The translations under genes were made by a program, and so were the position numbers. A stretch of 64,000 nt of DNA from Alligator mississippiensis (Eukaryota > Chordata > Crocodylia > Alligatoridae), in contig NC_081830.1 in NCBI RefSeq assembly GCF_030867095.1, positions 36,377,832-36,441,831 of the forward strand, read 5' to 3'. The notes beneath the pieces are model-generated. The model was not told where the DNA came from, made no database searches, and was given only the letters and a program-made list of their open reading frames with translations. Each line of letters starts with the position of its first letter. The first letter of the stretch is position 1. Positions 63,796-64,000 of this stretch are shown here, piece after piece.

Positions 63796-64000
63796 ACCCC
63801 TGTTAATATGACTTATTTTGTGACACGCCATTACTGTAGCCTTAAGATGAAGTCACAAAACCACTGAGCAGGAGGAGTACCCATTTGCCCTTTGCGATAG
63901 CTGTTTATGGGGGACTTGAGCGAGATGGAATAGGATGACAGTTAGGTACCCGAGTCCCCGTAGGTAAGTAATAGGTAGAACAGGATCTTGCCTCCACTTT

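Overview
The window is a vertebrate nuclear locus with intron-bearing genes, CpG-island promoters and dense CR1 LINEs, hAT-type fragments and Penelope-like elements. The repeat mix and the protein sequences point to a non-avian sauropsid. A crocodilian is my best guess, but a turtle cannot be excluded from sequence alone. The gene order NUTM1 - NOP10 - SLC12A6 - EMC4 matches human 15q14, read in the opposite direction.

Layout. NUTM1 runs on the minus strand from 5019 to 180 in six coding exons. About 2.7 kb of repeat-bearing DNA separates it from NOP10, a two-exon plus-strand gene at 7699-8372. SLC12A6 (KCC3) fills 12678-38471 on the plus strand, with 26 coding exons including two alternative first exons. 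Two of its introns look U12-type. EMC4 lies tail to tail with it on the minus strand (44255-40429, five exons). The EMC4 CpG island is shared with a 5S rRNA gene copy at 44662, which is divergently transcribed. A second, shorter 5S copy follows 1417 bp downstream, so one diverged 5S rDNA repeat unit is captured. From 46.2 kb to the end no gene is recognised. That part holds CR1 pieces (one with ORF1 esterase sequence), a TA/CA microsatellite, a Penelope-like element, several palindromic non-autonomous transposons and two exon-like minus-strand segments that I cannot identify.

The genes share no pathway. NOP10 is an H/ACA RNP core protein, SLC12A6 a K-Cl cotransporter, EMC4 an ER membrane insertase subunit, and NUTM1 a germline p300-linked chromatin factor. 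The promoters share housekeeping motifs: ZNF143/Staf-like at NOP10 and SLC12A6, NRF1-like at SLC12A6, ETS-like at EMC4.

Exon boundaries were placed by hand from GT/AG sites, by phase continuity across every junction, and by remembered human proteins. No alignment was run. Repeat family names and ends are less certain than the gene models.
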